The position numbers and the translations under genes are program-made. Below are positions 47,205-59,063 of a stretch of DNA of 64,000 nucleotides, piece by piece. Position 1 is the first letter of the stretch. The number at the start of each line of letters is the position of its first letter. The notes under the pieces were generated by a model that saw nothing but the letters and a program-made list of their open reading frames with translations, did no database searches and had not been told where the DNA came from. Where the stretch lies: assembly GCA_963422465.1 (NCBI GenBank), contig OY730173.1, forward strand, positions 1,922,001-1,986,000, read 5' to 3'. The DNA is from Lichina pygmaea. Taxonomy: Eukaryota; Ascomycota; Lichinomycetes; Lichinales; Lichinaceae.

Positions 47205-48324
47205 CCCTCGAGGTCGACCATCCTCTCTCTCCAGCTCCACTGTTCGAGCTCAACCGCCTTCCCGGAATTCCTTTTTCACCGTCCGGATACAGCGTCAAAG
47301 ACCCACACACACACACGCAGAGACACAGGGAGACACACAGACCCACATATTGACAAATGTAGGTGGAGCAGCCGGGTGCGAGGGTTTAATGTGGACGAGA
47401 CCATCGTCCCGACAGACCCTCGGCTTCATTTCTTCTGTCTGCCACCCATAACCGCGTCCCATCCTAGTTACTCGCGTCTGTTGCGATCTGGGGCTGCCAA
47501 TTTGCTGTACGGTCCGGCCTGTCTTGGTGTTTCAGATAGGCCTGTCCCACCCTCTTCGCCGCTCAGCCGCGCTTTCGAGATTCCCTTGGGATCCTTCCAC
47601 GAGGCGCGGTCGAGCGACGCAGCGATCTCGCCCCTCTCCGGCTACAGGCCACGCAGAGCAAACGCTGTCGCGACGAAACGCTGTGTCGACTGGCCAGCGC
47701 TCACGTCGGCGCCGAAGTGTGCCTGGCATCGTCGTCCGTTGGACCCAAAAACAGACCGTTCATCTCGCCTGCGTCCCACCCGACGGATCGACATCTGTTT
47801 GCACGATTCGACCCACCGAACGGAGAGGCAGAAGACGAGGATCTGTGCCATCCTCCCGTCGTCGAGCCCTGTCTGATCTGGCAGAAGGAGATCCGTCGGA
47901 TGAGCAGGGGCTGCGCTCGAGCTTGACTTGCGTCCGCCGTCGGCATTCTGCAGCTCGACGCGAAGCAGGACAGCGGCCCGACAGCACAAACAGTCGCCCG
48001 GCCCGGCGTCGCGACCTCGAAGAGGGTCTTGTACGGATCGTTGCTCGAGCGACTTCGACTGCCCGGTCGCGGTGGCCCTTTGAGCGCCGGGTCGCGCCCC
48101 GTCTCCGAACATACTGGATCGACTTGGGTCTCGGATCGAAACTGGAGCGTCGAAGCACAAGTTGAGGACCCGCTCGCAAACGCTTCCTTCGACAGTCTCG
48201 TCCTGGATCGGTTTTAGAAGGGGGGAAAGGCCTTGTCCATCGGCCCAAGACACCATGCGATAGCACACACGTCGTTCGACCGTCCCCTACGTCGCACTTA
48301 CGCTCGAGTCCCCCCCCCCCCCCA

Positions 48325-48365
<41 letters not shown>

Positions 48366-48395
48366 TACTACGCTGGAGAGCAGAGCCGCGCCGCG
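43752..48395. other. Long gene-less stretch before the kelch-like gene
   Basis: No supported gene in about 4.6 kb. GTAC words occur at 44838-44850 and 45725. (CGC)n occurs near 46208-46240, (GTC)n at 47170-47200, ACAC repeats at 47305-47340. A C run (48310-48323) is followed by (GCCGTC)n at 48324-48362. The last 130 bp are in frame with the downstream gene. Confidence 0.5.
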
Positions 48396-50741
48396 ATGCC
48401 GCAACCAACACCGCCCGTCCCATTGGAGGACCACTGCTCGGTCGTCCACAACCACACGCTCTACGTCTACTCCCCCGAAGGCTTTCAGAGCCTCGACCTG
48501 TCCGAAAACGCCACGTGGGTCGAGCTGCCGCTCGACGTCTCGGCGCGCGGAGCGACGTGCGTCAAGGCCATCCCGGAGGGCGATGACGCCGCCGCGGCTC
48601 TCTACGTCGTCGGCGGCGCCGTCGAAGACTCGCCCGCCGACTATCCCGGTCTCATGCGTTACCTGTTCGCCAACCGCAGCTGGGCCTCGGTAGAGCCGTC
48701 AGATCGAGTGACGAAGAACCGAAGGAACCACGGCGCCGTCTACCTGAACTCCTCCTCGGCCATCCTCACCTACGCCGGCTCGCAGGACACGGCCGAGGCC
48801 GCGCCGTCGTCACAGACCTTCCTCCTCTCCGTCACGCCCCCTTACACCGTCACGTCTTTTAGCTCGGAGGCGCCACCGCTGGTCCGGCCACAGCTGCTGC
48901 AGTGGAACGAGACGCACGCGGCCATGGTCGGCGGAGGCAGCGACAACACCAAGGTTTTCACCTTCTCGCAGGAAGGAGGCTGGGCCGACACCGGCTTCAC
49001 CCTCGACGAGCCCTTACCCGACGACACGAAAGCCCAGTCCGTCGTCGTCGACCAAGACGACGGCGACAAGGTCCTCTTGACCTTCGATCTCTCGGCCTCG
49101 CCCAACGAGGTCCGCCGCGTCGTCCTCGGCATCACCGACGAGAAGGGCCCGTCCGTGAGGCGGAGATCGCAGAAACGTGACGCCTGGCCCGTCGCGGAAC
49201 CCTCGGTCCGGCCGCCGCCAGCTCGACGACGCAAGAGACAGGACGCCTCGGACGAGGACGGTGGCGATGCCGATGCCAACGCCGTACCGGCGCCGACTTC
49301 GGTCCGGACGGGCTTTTCACTCGCCCAGGGCTCGGATGGTAAGGTCGTCATCTCCGGCGGTGACGAGCAGGAGCCGATCTCCATCTTCGACGCCGGAACC
49401 GACAGCTGGCTGAACGCGACGGAGCTGCTCGGTGGCTCGCAGGACTCCACCGACGACACAGCCAGTCCTACGTCATCACTGTCGTCGCCAACATCACCCA
49501 CCGCATCCGCGGACACGGAAGAAATCGATGGAGGGACGGCGAGCTCCAACGGCGGTCGCGACCGAGCGCTGACGATCCTTGGCGCCACCTTGGGGGCCAT
49601 CGTCGGCATCGCTCTGCTGCTCGTCTGCGCGCTCATCTTCGTCCGATGGCGAAGGAAGAAGCGGTCGTACGTCGACGGTCGCCACGGCAAGGGAGGTCTG
49701 GGCAACGAGAAGGACCGACTCAGCTTCGCCGATCGAGGCGCCAGCTTCATGAGCCAAGCCGCCGGCGCGCCCGGCCACGGGTACAAGAATTCGAACAGCT
49801 CGGCCGCGATCATGCTTGGTCCGACCAGCAGGGGTCCGGAGATCATCATGCGGCCAGGCGTGATCCCGGAGCCCGGGATGAGGCCACCCGAGCGAGCGTT
49901 GATCCCGATACAGTCGGCGACGACGACGACGCGTGACGGCCTCTTGAGACCGCGAAGCTCGGGCTGGAGTCGGTACTTCTTGGGCAACGCTGCGACGGAT
50001 CTGTCGGACGGCAGCTCCGCCGGCGGAGGCGGCGGCGGCGGCAGCACCGGCACCACCACCACCACCACCACCACCACCGCCACCGGCGCGCCATCGCAGC
50101 CTCGCGGTGTCGCCGGCTCGCTGACGGTCCCCGAAAGAACGATACGCCCGTCGACGGAAGGTCAACCGATCAACTTCAGTCGATCGTACCCGAGCCAGCG
50201 GCTGAACCGAAGAACCGGCGACACGGCCGCCGGTGGCAGGGTCGATTCGTTGTACATGCAGCGGCTCGGTTCGAGCTCGAGCTCGGGCTCGTCACGATCT
50301 CCCGACGAGATGCTCACGGGCCCGCCAGCGCCTGGCCCGCACGAAGACACGGGCTGGAGCCCCGTCGCCAGGGAGGAGTGGTCGAGCGGACGAGCGGCGA
50401 GCAGCATCTACACCAACAGCGCGCACAACTCCGGTCTCCCTCGCGACTTCAACCCGGCGCTGTTCCCGCAGGTGCCGCGCAGCAGCACGGCCACGATGTT
50501 CCCGGGGGCCGGCGGCGTCGCCGCCGTCGTCGTGCCGGGTGCGGGCGACGAAAGCGCCCTCGACGACCGAGGCACGACGACGGGGACGGCCACGTCGGGC
50601 TACGACCCTCAGCGACGGAACTCGGGAATGAGCTGGCTGACGCTGGGGGAAGCGCCGACTGGGGGTGAACGAGTCGGTGGGAATCAGGCCGGCGTCGGAC
50701 CTGCGACCGGCGCAGGCACAGCCAAGGCCACGAATGGTTGA
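48396..50741 (+). CDS. Kelch-like single-pass membrane protein
   Basis: One exon from ATG 48396 encodes 781 residues. The first 300 or so residues resemble degenerate kelch/beta-propeller blades with spaced Gly-Gly pairs (ALYVVGGAV, ETHAAMVGGGSDNTKVF, KVVISGGDEQEPISIFD) and several N-glycosylation sites (NAT, NRS, NSS, NET). A Ser/Thr-rich stalk follows. One transmembrane helix lies at about residues 391-416 (LGATLGAIVGIALLLVCALIF), followed by RWRRKKR, giving an outside-in topology. The cytoplasmic tail of about 365 residues is low complexity with poly-Gly and poly-Thr tracts. No signal peptide follows ATG 48396. The frame stays open upstream to 48264 and includes an (AV)n hydrophobic run at 48324-48362, so an upstream start or exon may supply the signal peptide. 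Fungal proteins of this type have no assigned function that I can state. Confidence 0.75.
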   Translation: MPQPTPPVPLEDHCSVVHNHTLYVYSPEGFQSLDLSENATWVELPLDVSARGATCVKAIPEGDDAAAALYVVGGAVEDSPADYPGLMRYLFANRSWASVEPSDRVTKNRRNHGAVYLNSSSAILTYAGSQDTAEAAPSSQTFLLSVTPPYTVTSFSSEAPPLVRPQLLQWNETHAAMVGGGSDNTKVFTFSQEGGWADTGFTLDEPLPDDTKAQSVVVDQDDGDKVLLTFDLSASPNEVRRVVLGITDEKGPSVRRRSQKRDAWPVAEPSVRPPPARRRKRQDASDEDGGDADANAVPAPTSVRTGFSLAQGSDGKVVISGGDEQEPISIFDAGTDSWLNATELLGGSQDSTDDTASPTSSLSSPTSPTASADTEEIDGGTASSNGGRDRALTILGATLGAIVGIALLLVCALIFVRWRRKKRSYVDGRHGKGGLGNEKDRLSFADRGASFMSQAAGAPGHGYKNSNSSAAIMLGPTSRGPEIIMRPGVIPEPGMRPPERALIPIQSATTTTRDGLLRPRSSGWSRYFLGNAATDLSDGSSAGGGGGGGSTGTTTTTTTTTATGAPSQPRGVAGSLTVPERTIRPSTEGQPINFSRSYPSQRLNRRTGDTAAGGRVDSLYMQRLGSSSSSGSSRSPDEMLTGPPAPGPHEDTGWSPVAREEWSSGRAASSIYTNSAHNSGLPRDFNPALFPQVPRSSTATMFPGAGGVAAVVVPGAGDESALDDRGTTTGTATSGYDPQRRNSGMSWLTLGEAPTGGERVGGNQAGVGPATGAGTAKATNG

Positions 50742-51036
50742 GTCGCGGCGGCTTGGACGTCCAGGACGCTAGACTGACCGTCGATCTAATGTGTATATTG
50801 TTGATGTCTACTCCTTTATTCTTTTTTTTTTTTTTTTGCTGGTGCCGGTGGGAACGGAAAAGGTCTCATTGCTGGCGTGCATCTTGTACTTTCGCGCCCA
50901 GTCAGCTGGCACCCACTGGGACATTCCTATCTCAGGCGCGCGCATGGCTCAAGGCGTCTTTTCCATTTGTTGCCAGTCATTTCTTGTCGCACCGCCATCT
51001 TGCTTGAGGTGTAAGTCCATTCGTTGGCTCTATTTT

Positions 51037-51110
<74 letters not shown>

Positions 51111-51710
51111 TTCTCACAGACAAGGAAATGATCTTGTCTTTTTGGTCTGCTCCCCTGGTCGCAGCGACCAACCAGTTCACGGGTCTGGTGTCCGACCCAG
51201 ATTCTTTGGCCATGGCTGTGGCTGCGTTGTCTTGGTCTCGAAGAGTGGGGACAAGCAGGTGTCTGTCATGGCGAGTTTACGAGCCTTTCTCTCTTTGCTA
51301 CCTAACTTGCTGTGCACAGCGCTCATCAAAAACAACCTGTCCTTGTCCCTGCCATCTGTCTACCCGATCCAATCCTCAAATTGGGGTGTGCTGTCATGAA
51401 AAGCATCTGATCATCTACTTACCTACACCAAGCCAGTATCCTATCCCATGTGCTTTCCATCTCTTGTATTCTATCTTTTTGTTGTCATGTTGGGTCAGAT
51501 TGGGTTGGGTCTGGTCGGGTTGGGTTGCGCTGGGTCAGGTCAGATCAGGTCGAGTCGTGTCAGGAGGGGACAAAAGGCACGCTGCTGTATGAGAGCACCG
51601 TGAGTTAATGAACGACAGACTTGATCAACCATTCCCGCCTGTCTCTCTACATGAATGGCAATCAGATGGCCATGACTATCATCAGAATGATTGTCACTGA
51701 AGCTCTAGCT
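50742..51710. other. Gene-less stretch with a long (CT)n microsatellite
   Basis: A T run lies at 50821-50837 and a pure (ct)n repeat at about 51039-51106. A ggtt/gggtc-type imperfect repeat is at 51495-51560 (gggtcagattgggttgggtc). No gene supported. It ends at the 15-bp LINE duplication atgtggctccactag (51711-51725). Confidence 0.6.
51039..51106. repeat. (CT)n dinucleotide repeat
   Basis: About 34 uninterrupted ct units. Such length normally gives allelic variation. Confidence 0.95.
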
Positions 51711-53155
51711 ATGTGGCTCCACTAGGCCTGCGAAGACTCAAACCTCCACGCGGTGCAGGCTGGGAACCTCGGGGCAGCGATGGCAGGCAGTCTCCCAAGC
51801 TGCTTGTAGTCGCTGCACCGAGAGCTAATTGAGTCACCGGTCGAGCTGCTGGTGCCCGTGGAGCGACGGGCCACCGGAGGTGTCGTGCAGGCACCCTGGA
51901 CGCCCCCGTGAAGCGACATCAGCAGAACAGAGGACTTCGACCAAACTGGTTATGAAAACCACCCGACGGATGTCTACCGTGTACGCTACGGCCCGAAGCC
52001 AGCCTTGCAACTGGTGGATGTGAAGTCTAGACACCCGACAGGGCACCTCTGGAGTAGACGAGAGGAGTTCCTATCGCACACCCCCCTTCTGGCAGAGTCT
52101 CCAGCAGCTGATGCATCGAGGATCTTGTTCTAGGAGGGGAGCGATGTCTGTACCGCGGCGTTGTTAATCGAACGGGGACTACGTGTTAAAGAAGGCGAGC
52201 AGGTGGCACGAAGGGTTTCCGCCGCTCCAGTACCTAAGGGCCGTGTGATAGTCAAAGTGCTGGCTTGATGGTTTTGCCTAAGGTCTTGCCACGGATTCTC
52301 TTCGGGCCACCTACGGACCGGGGCTAGGGCACTGGAGGTTCTCCAGTGGGCCACCACGTACATCCGGGGTCCCACAGGCGACAGCGGGCAGACGGAGACT
52401 TCTCCCTACTTGGTTAGTGGGCTGGAAAGGCGGTCCTGCAGGTGCTGGCATGGCCTGCAGGGTCCGTAGAGCCTGCGAGGCATGGTCGGCCTCTGTACGA
52501 GAGATCTACAGAGATAACGCGAAACAGCGAGAGCTGCGGGGCGTGGCATATAATGGCAGTGACGGCAGTAGGGTCTGGGCCTACTACGAGACTGTCTATA
52601 TGGCCCGAGAGGACGGAAGCGCATGCCGGTCCGTACAGAGTGCAGGCTCAGGCTGCAAATGACGGGCTCAAGGAGCAAACTGCAGTTGGAGCGTGGGCTC
52701 CGGGCTGGCAACCCGGCGCTCCGAAGCAGGACCTACGGGTGAGCGTACACGGCGGAGCGCAAAAGACCTCAGGACTGCGGGGAAGCGTGGCAGAGACCCT
52801 GCACGGGATGTCGACTCTGCGCTATGCCTCGGCATAGCTCAACTGTGGCCAGCAATCCAGCCACAACCAGAGAGAGAGAGTCTCAGGATAAGAGGAATGG
52901 TTAGAGTCTGACTGACTCTGGAGCTAGCAGAGTCCTTGACTCAAGGAAAGTCTAGATAGGGGGTCTGGTCCCTAGTCTAGGCAAATACTCCTAGCTTTAC
53001 CCAGAGCTTAGTTGGAATAAGCTGCCCAGGAAAGTCTAGTCTTGGGGTCTGGTCCCAGGACTAGATTATTACTGCTGGGAAACCAGGTGACTCCTCTCTC
53101 TCTGGCACTACTTCACAGACTGGAAACAGTTAACCTGTGCCAAGCAAGCTCCACC

Positions 53156-54549
53156 ATGACACTAAAAAAGAAAAAACCCACTTCTTTAGAAACCAATCCC
53201 AGAGCACCACTAGCCACACCAGCTTCCAGTCTCTCTAACACTCAAGCCAGTCCTCCCACCACTGAAAGTACTATACAGAAAGACTGGGAACTTCTTAACT
53301 CCTGGCTGAAAACCCAAACAGTTCCAGAACTAGTCAGAAAAAGCTGGGAGAACCTTAAGCAAAAACTCTCTGCAGAGCTGCAGACTAGCACTGTCCAACC
53401 TCTAGCTTCTGGCATTACCAACAAGATTATCCAGGAGCTTGAAAACCTCAACAAACGTCTAGATAGACAAGAGGCAAAACCATCCTATGCACAGGCAGCT
53501 GCAAAAACTTCCTCTGCTCAAATTCCACTAGCTTCCAGAATTCTCAAAGAGGTTCTGGTACACCCTGGGCACCAGACTCCAGACATGGCCAACAGAACCC
53601 ATGTCCAGCTCTTCCAAGCTCTCCAAGACAGACTCCCAGGCCCTTATAACAAACAGATCAGGGCAGTGAGAAAACTCCCATCAGGGGATATTCTTATTCA
53701 CACAGAGAGCCAGGAAACTAAGCTTTTTCTGGAAAAGGATTCCTCCTGGACTGCAACTATCTTCAACACAAAGGCAATAGTCCAGCCCAAGAGATTCCCA
53801 GTTCTGGTTCATGGAGTCAGAACAGCAGATATCCAGCCAGAGAATCTGGAGGACACCTGCAAAAAATCCAGACTAGCAACCCTTCTCTTGGCAAACAGAT
53901 CACTATTCTGAGAGCATATTGGTCCAAGAAATCCATAGCTCAAAAGAAACAGGTCACCTCTCTCCACCTGGATCTCTCTACTCCCCAACAGGCCAATCTT
54001 CTTATTGAGAATGGACTAGTGCTGGGACACAGACTACATGAAGTGGAACCCTTCCTGGCAAACACAGTTATTGCACAATGCTTCAAGTGCTTTGGCTATG
54101 GCCACCAAGCTCATGCCTGCAGGAACAGAACTGCCTGTGGAGCATGTGGTGGACAACATGAGAGGAGAGCATGCCCAATTCCTGAAAACTTGCTGAAACC
54201 AAAATGCTGCAATTGCCAGGGATCTCACCCAGCCTGGGCTAGCACATGCCCAGTACGTCAGGAAGCAGCCAAGAGAGCCAGGGAAGCTTGGATTTCACGC
54301 CCAGGGAAGTATGAGATCCCAATCTCTACATCTCTGACACCAGTACCCCAATCTCCAGCTACATCTTTCTCTTTCTCCCAGCCACTCCCAGGGGGGAAAA
54401 AACATAAAACAGCTGAGCCAACCAGAAGCTCAGAGAGAATCAGGGGAAGCTGTCCAGAAGTTCAAACTCTTGGGGCAAGATCAACAAATAATAAGAGAAA
54501 AGTATCAGCCAACCCTTTCAAGATCTTTGAAGATGAGATGTCTACATGA
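53156..54549 (+). pseudogene. LINE ORF1 (nucleic-acid-binding protein), one frame break
   Basis: It starts at ATG 53156 in a good context (ccaccatga) and ends TGA 54547-54549, about 464 residues. The N-terminal half is basic and helical (MTLKKKKPTSLETNP). The C-terminal part has gag-like zinc knuckles: CFKCFGYGHQAHAC, then CGACGGQHERRAC, then CCNCQGSHPAWASTC. These are expected to bind the element's RNA. A one-base loss at or near the A run 53861-53866 separates the two halves; the downstream frame continues KIQTSNPSLGKQITILRAYW. Confidence 0.85.
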
Positions 54550-57500
54550 AAGACTCAAAGCTCACACTTCTCCAGTATAATGTACAAAGAAGCCAATCAG
54601 TCCAAGAGCTACTTCTAACAACCTCAGCTCTTCAAGAGGTGGACATTATTGCACTTCAAGAACCCTGGAAAAACCCTCACCTGGAGATAAGCACCTCTAC
54701 TGTTTTCTCTTCTTTTCTTCCTCTTTACTGTTCAGAGATTGGTAGAACACTTTTTCTTATTAATAAAAACCTGAAACTCTCTTCTCTTCATCCTACTTTC
54801 TGGAGTAAAGACTTTATTTCTCTTGAAATCTACTTGGAAAACTCTTCTACTTCTCTTTGGGTGCATAATCTTTACTTTACCCCATCAAGTCAAGAAAACT
54901 ATACAGAGGCATCAGAAGCTCTTCTCTGTTTACTCCAAAATACTTTACAAGCACAAGGACAACATATTCTTCTCACAGATTCAAACCTCCACCACCCAGA
55001 CTGGTCAAAGAAAAGAAGACTGTACTCTGACACTGCAAACAAGTTCCAAAGTCTAATGAAAGATTTAAATCTGGATTTAGCTATTGCACCTTTTACTCCC
55101 ACCAGAGCAAGATCTCTTTCAGAAAAACCATGTTCTGCAATTGATCTGTCTTTTATTTCTTCTTCTCTTTCTAACTCCCTGATTTTCTCTAAAGTGGCTC
55201 TCCAGTTCTTTCATGGGTCTGACCACAGACCTATACTAACTAGCCTGGACCTGGATCCTCCAAGGAAAACCTGGAAGCCAGAAAGGAACTGGAAGACACT
55301 GGACTCAAACCTTGCAAGAGTAGAGTGTGAGAAGCTACAGCTACCTTCCCACTTTCAAGACAAGAATGAAGTGGATAAGTACTTGGAGTACCTGGACAAC
55401 TTTCTCCAAGAAGTGGCAAGCAAATGTACACAGCTCCAGAAGCAATCTGGTCACTCAGTTCCCTGGTGGAACCAAGACATCCAAAACAAGGTTAGAGAGG
55501 AAAGAAGAGTAAGAAGACAAGTTCTCAGAGGACAGGCATCCCAAGAAGACCTTGAGCAAGCAACTAAGAACAAGAAAAAGCAGTCAGAGAGGGAAAGCAG
55601 ACCACCTTCAGACAACAAGTCCATGAGCTAGCCAGTTCTTCAAAATTCTGGAAGCTTGCAAAGTGGGGAAAAACAAAAGCCAACAGGACTCCTGATCTTC
55701 CCCTGGTCCCAGATTTGGAAACACAAGAAGGACTAGCTAAAACCTTTGAGGAGAAGACAAAAGCATTCTCAGCCCAGTTCTTCCCCAAAGCACTTGTTCC
55801 AGAACCAAGTACAGAGAGTTCCCAGAGTACTCCAGAGATCCAGCTCTCTCAGGAAGTTACTGCTGAAGAAGTGGAACAAATCCTGAACAAAAAGAAACCT
55901 TTCACAGCAGGGGGAAAAGATAAGCTGCCAAATGGATTTCTGAAAGCTCTGGGTTCCAAGTTCTGCCAAGCTATGGCTGTTCTCACATCAACATGCTGGA
56001 GACTGGAATACTTTCCAGAGAGGTTCAAGAATGCAAAGACAGTCTGTCTAAGAAAACCTGGTAAAGGATGCTATAACCAAGCTAAAGCCTGGCGCCCTAT
56101 AGCTTTGCTAAACACAACTGGCAAGCTGATGGAAGCTATTACAGCAACCAGGCTAAGCAAGGTAGCAGAAGAAGCTAGACTTTTGCCAGAAATCCAGATG
56201 GGCTTCAGGAAAGGAAGATCAACTGAATCAGCACTTTTCCTACTAACTTCCCAAGTGGAAAAAGTCTGGAAGGAAGGCATGGTTGCATCTCTACTTTCTC
56301 TGGATATCTCAGGAGCCTATGACAGAGTTCTACCTAAGATCCTCCAACAAATCCTAGAGAGAAAAGGAATTCCTCTCTGGCTATCTTCCTGGATTCTCTC
56401 TTTCTGCACCAGTCGTTCTACCACTCTTGTGTTTGATGACTCTGAGTCTTCTGCTATTCCTATTCACTGTGGAGTTCCCCAAGGTTCCCCTTTATCTCCT
56501 ATTCTGTTTCTATTTTATATTTCTGAACTTCATGAAACTGTACACTCTCCTTCCACTGGTGTTTCTGCTCTGGGATTTGCAGATGATACAAATCTGCTTG
56601 CATTTGGACACTCTCTAAAAAGCAACCTTCTAAAGTTGAAGAACACACACCTCAAATGTCTATCATGGGCTGCAAGACATGGAATGGTCTTCTCTCCTGA
56701 GAAATATGAAATACTTCATTTTTCCAGAAGAAGATCAGACAATCTTCAGCTTAAGCTCAGACTGGGGAATGTGATTCTAAGACCAAAAGAAGAAGTGCGA
56801 GTATTAGGAGTGTACCTGGATGCAAAACTCCACTGGCATAAGCACCAGAGAATTATTCTTCAAAAAGCTCAGAAAGCACTTTCCTCTCTTTCTAGAACTT
56901 CATATTCTACTTGGGGTTTCCCAGTCCTCACATCACGTCTTGTGTACACTGCAATACTCAGATCTTTACTGAGTTATGCTGTGGGGATCTGGTTCAATCC
57001 TCTAAGAAAATCTTCTAATATCTCTTCTCTTAGCACATTCCAGAACAAATGCCTGAGACTTATTGGAGGTGCCTTCAAAGCCACTCCATCTTTCTTATTA
57101 GAGAGTGAGCTTTTTCTTTTACCTCTAGATCTCTATTTGAAATTTCGCACAGCCTGTTTTCTCTCTTCTATTCAAACCTCCTCTCTGAAAACACTTCTGG
57201 ACAATATCTTTTCCAATATCTCCCACTATGCCTCTTCTGTGAAGAAACCTTTAAAGGAATCCTCAACTATCTCCCCCTATTGGAAGTTCACTTGGTTAAA
57301 CCAATTAACTACTAAGCAGGCTAGTTCAAAGAAAGAACTACAGAAACTCTTTGTTAAAGAGTGGGAAAACCAATGGGAGGAGAAGAAAAGAAGAAGCTAC
57401 TCTGGGTGGCAGGTGTTTTGTCAAAAGCCTCACCACAACAACCTGAAGCTCTACAAAAAGCTACAGAAAGCTGAGGCAAGTCTACTACTACAAACCAGAA

Positions 57501-57785
57501 CTGGGAGAATTGGCCTGGCAAGTTTTCGATTCAGAGCTGGAGTTCCAGATTTTCCTACCCCTTTGTGTCTGTGGTCAAGCGGAAGAGACAGTGAAACATA
57601 TCACCTCTTCATGCTCTCTTTATTCAAGTCAAAGACAGCAAGCTCCTTTTAATTCTCAAGATTTCACTTCTATTATTTCAAACCCAGAGCTTCTACAGAA
57701 GTTTCTATACTGGTTCATGTCTTTGAAAAGACTGAACCAGTTTAATCTAGCTTTCAAACTCCACTATTCACACTCTAATATCTAG
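54546..57785 (+). pseudogene. LINE ORF2 (APE endonuclease and reverse transcriptase), two frame breaks
   Basis: ATG 54546 overlaps the ORF1 stop as ATGA. The N-terminal endonuclease has LQYNVQRSQ, ALQEPW, LTDSNLHHPDW and GSDHRPI, matching APE active-site motifs. The reverse transcriptase has RPIALLNTTGKLMEAI, GFRKGRSTESALF, LDISGAYDRV, GVPQGSPLSPILF and FADD (56576-56587). After it comes RTGRIGLASFRFR and a CxCx7Hx4C-type motif (CVCGQAEETVKHITSSC). One base is lost near the A run 55575-55579 and one gained near 57558-57564. The end is TAG at 57783-57785. No separate RNase H domain is evident to me. Confidence 0.88.
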
Positions 57786-57971
57786 AAGTCTTCTTTCTAC
57801 CAGTCACTACAAGATTTCCTTTTGCTACATCCTCTAGTCACCCCCAGTCCTCAGTTTTTATTCCTCTAAAGGTTTTCTGAAGAAAATCACTCTTGGCTAG
57901 AAGATCTGCATGGCTGAAAAGCTACTATCAGTGTAAGAATCAAATAAAAATAAAAAATGTGGCTCCACTAG

Positions 57972-58522
57972 ACAAGACCTGTCAAGGCCCTTGTGAACAT
58001 AGCGCTACAAGCACCACACGGCCCTAGGACCAAGCCCAGCAAGCCCAGCACCACAGCATGACAAGGAGACCGGGAGCACCAGTGACTAGGTAGCTTAGTC
58101 GCGTATCTTACTCGGGCAGATGATTCAGCCTGTACATCATCCAATACAAATGGCTAGGGTCCACGGCGGTGGACCCTGCGAAGCACCGGGCGCCCACCCC
58201 TACTCAGGAAGGGCGCTCAGTGGATTGATTGTCCAGCTAAGATCTCGGGTGGTAGCTACATACGCGAGCTTGCTCTATAGCTTCTTCCCAGCTAGCATAG
58301 CTAGGTCTGACCCCCAGGGTACTCCGTACCCAGGCCAGGTAACCCCCTAGCCACGCGATAGGGCGAGCGACAGGCGGAGTCCACAACATGAATATACACT
58401 TTCAGATGCCCAGCTGGCTTCAATCAATCCAAGAGCTCTTCTCCTCTCTCTACAAGGTAGATGTCCGACAGTTACTTTTTTCGCCGTGCTAGGCACAGGG
58501 CATGGACACAGCCACAAGGCTT

Positions 58523-58559
<37 letters not shown>

Positions 58560-59063
58560 CTTGGAGACAAGACCCGGAGGCGACAGGGAGCTTTTTTTTT
58601 TGGAGACTTGGGACACTCGAAGACTTTGGAGACGCAGAGGCCGAAGCTCCGAGGTACAACGGGCCAAGGAATCACTGGCGCTGACCGGAAGGTGTCTTTC
58701 ATTGCTTTCCCACACGCGCAACTCAAGATGTACGGTACGGTACCGGTACAGAGTTCAGTCGGTTCGGTCAATCGCTGTACCGAAGTACTCCCGTACAGGA
58801 CATGTCTCTGAGCGAGCCAAAGCAGGCTGTGGCGCTCTCAAGATGAGAAAACAAACTACTTGTTCAGGTCGGGGCACAAAGCTTGGAGATGAAGACTCGG
58901 GAGGCAACAGGAGGCTTGGCGAAGTTGGGAGACTTGGGCGAAGTTGGGAGACTTGGGAGCCCGAAGGCTCTGAGATGTGTTGATTGCCAGTACTGTAGCC
59001 TCTCTGTACAGAGATAAGAGTGGCAATTGCCAGCGGTCTCTGTCCAGTATCCCTCCCCCATAG
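57972..59063. other. Gene-less stretch with short repeats
   Basis: No supported gene. A (ga)n run lies at about 58527-58557, and a 19-bp tandem motif cgaagttgggagacttggg repeats at about 58919-58958. GTAC words occur at 58730-58800. Confidence 0.55.

Larger units (their letters stand above)
51726..57956 (+). mobile_element. Full-length Tad-like LINE retrotransposon
   Basis: Perfect 15-bp duplications atgtggctccactag at 51711-51725 and 57957-57971 bound a 6,231-bp element. It has a 1.4-kb GC-rich 5' untranslated region, two overlapping genes (ORF1 53156-54549, ORF2 from 54546) and an A-rich tail (caaataaaaataaaaa). A direct repeat sits near the end of the 5' region (ggaaagtctag with ggtctggtccc, at about 52955-52985 and 53030-53060). 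The ORFs have lost frame three times, each at or beside a short homopolymer, so this copy is not coding-competent as sequenced even though its ends are complete. Confidence 0.93.

Noticed and set aside
48842-50165. Minus-strand frames opposite the kelch-like gene
   Set aside because: No domain is seen; the plus strand has blades, a transmembrane helix and a stop-free frame of 781 codons.
51726-53155. A separate gene in the GC-rich segment before LINE ORF1
   Set aside because: No coding frame is convincing, and the perfect outer duplications place the segment within the LINE as its 5' untranslated region.
58916-58960. Spaced direct repeats as a possible CRISPR-like array
   Set aside because: Only about two 19-bp tandem units without spacers; a minor tandem repeat in a eukaryotic genome.
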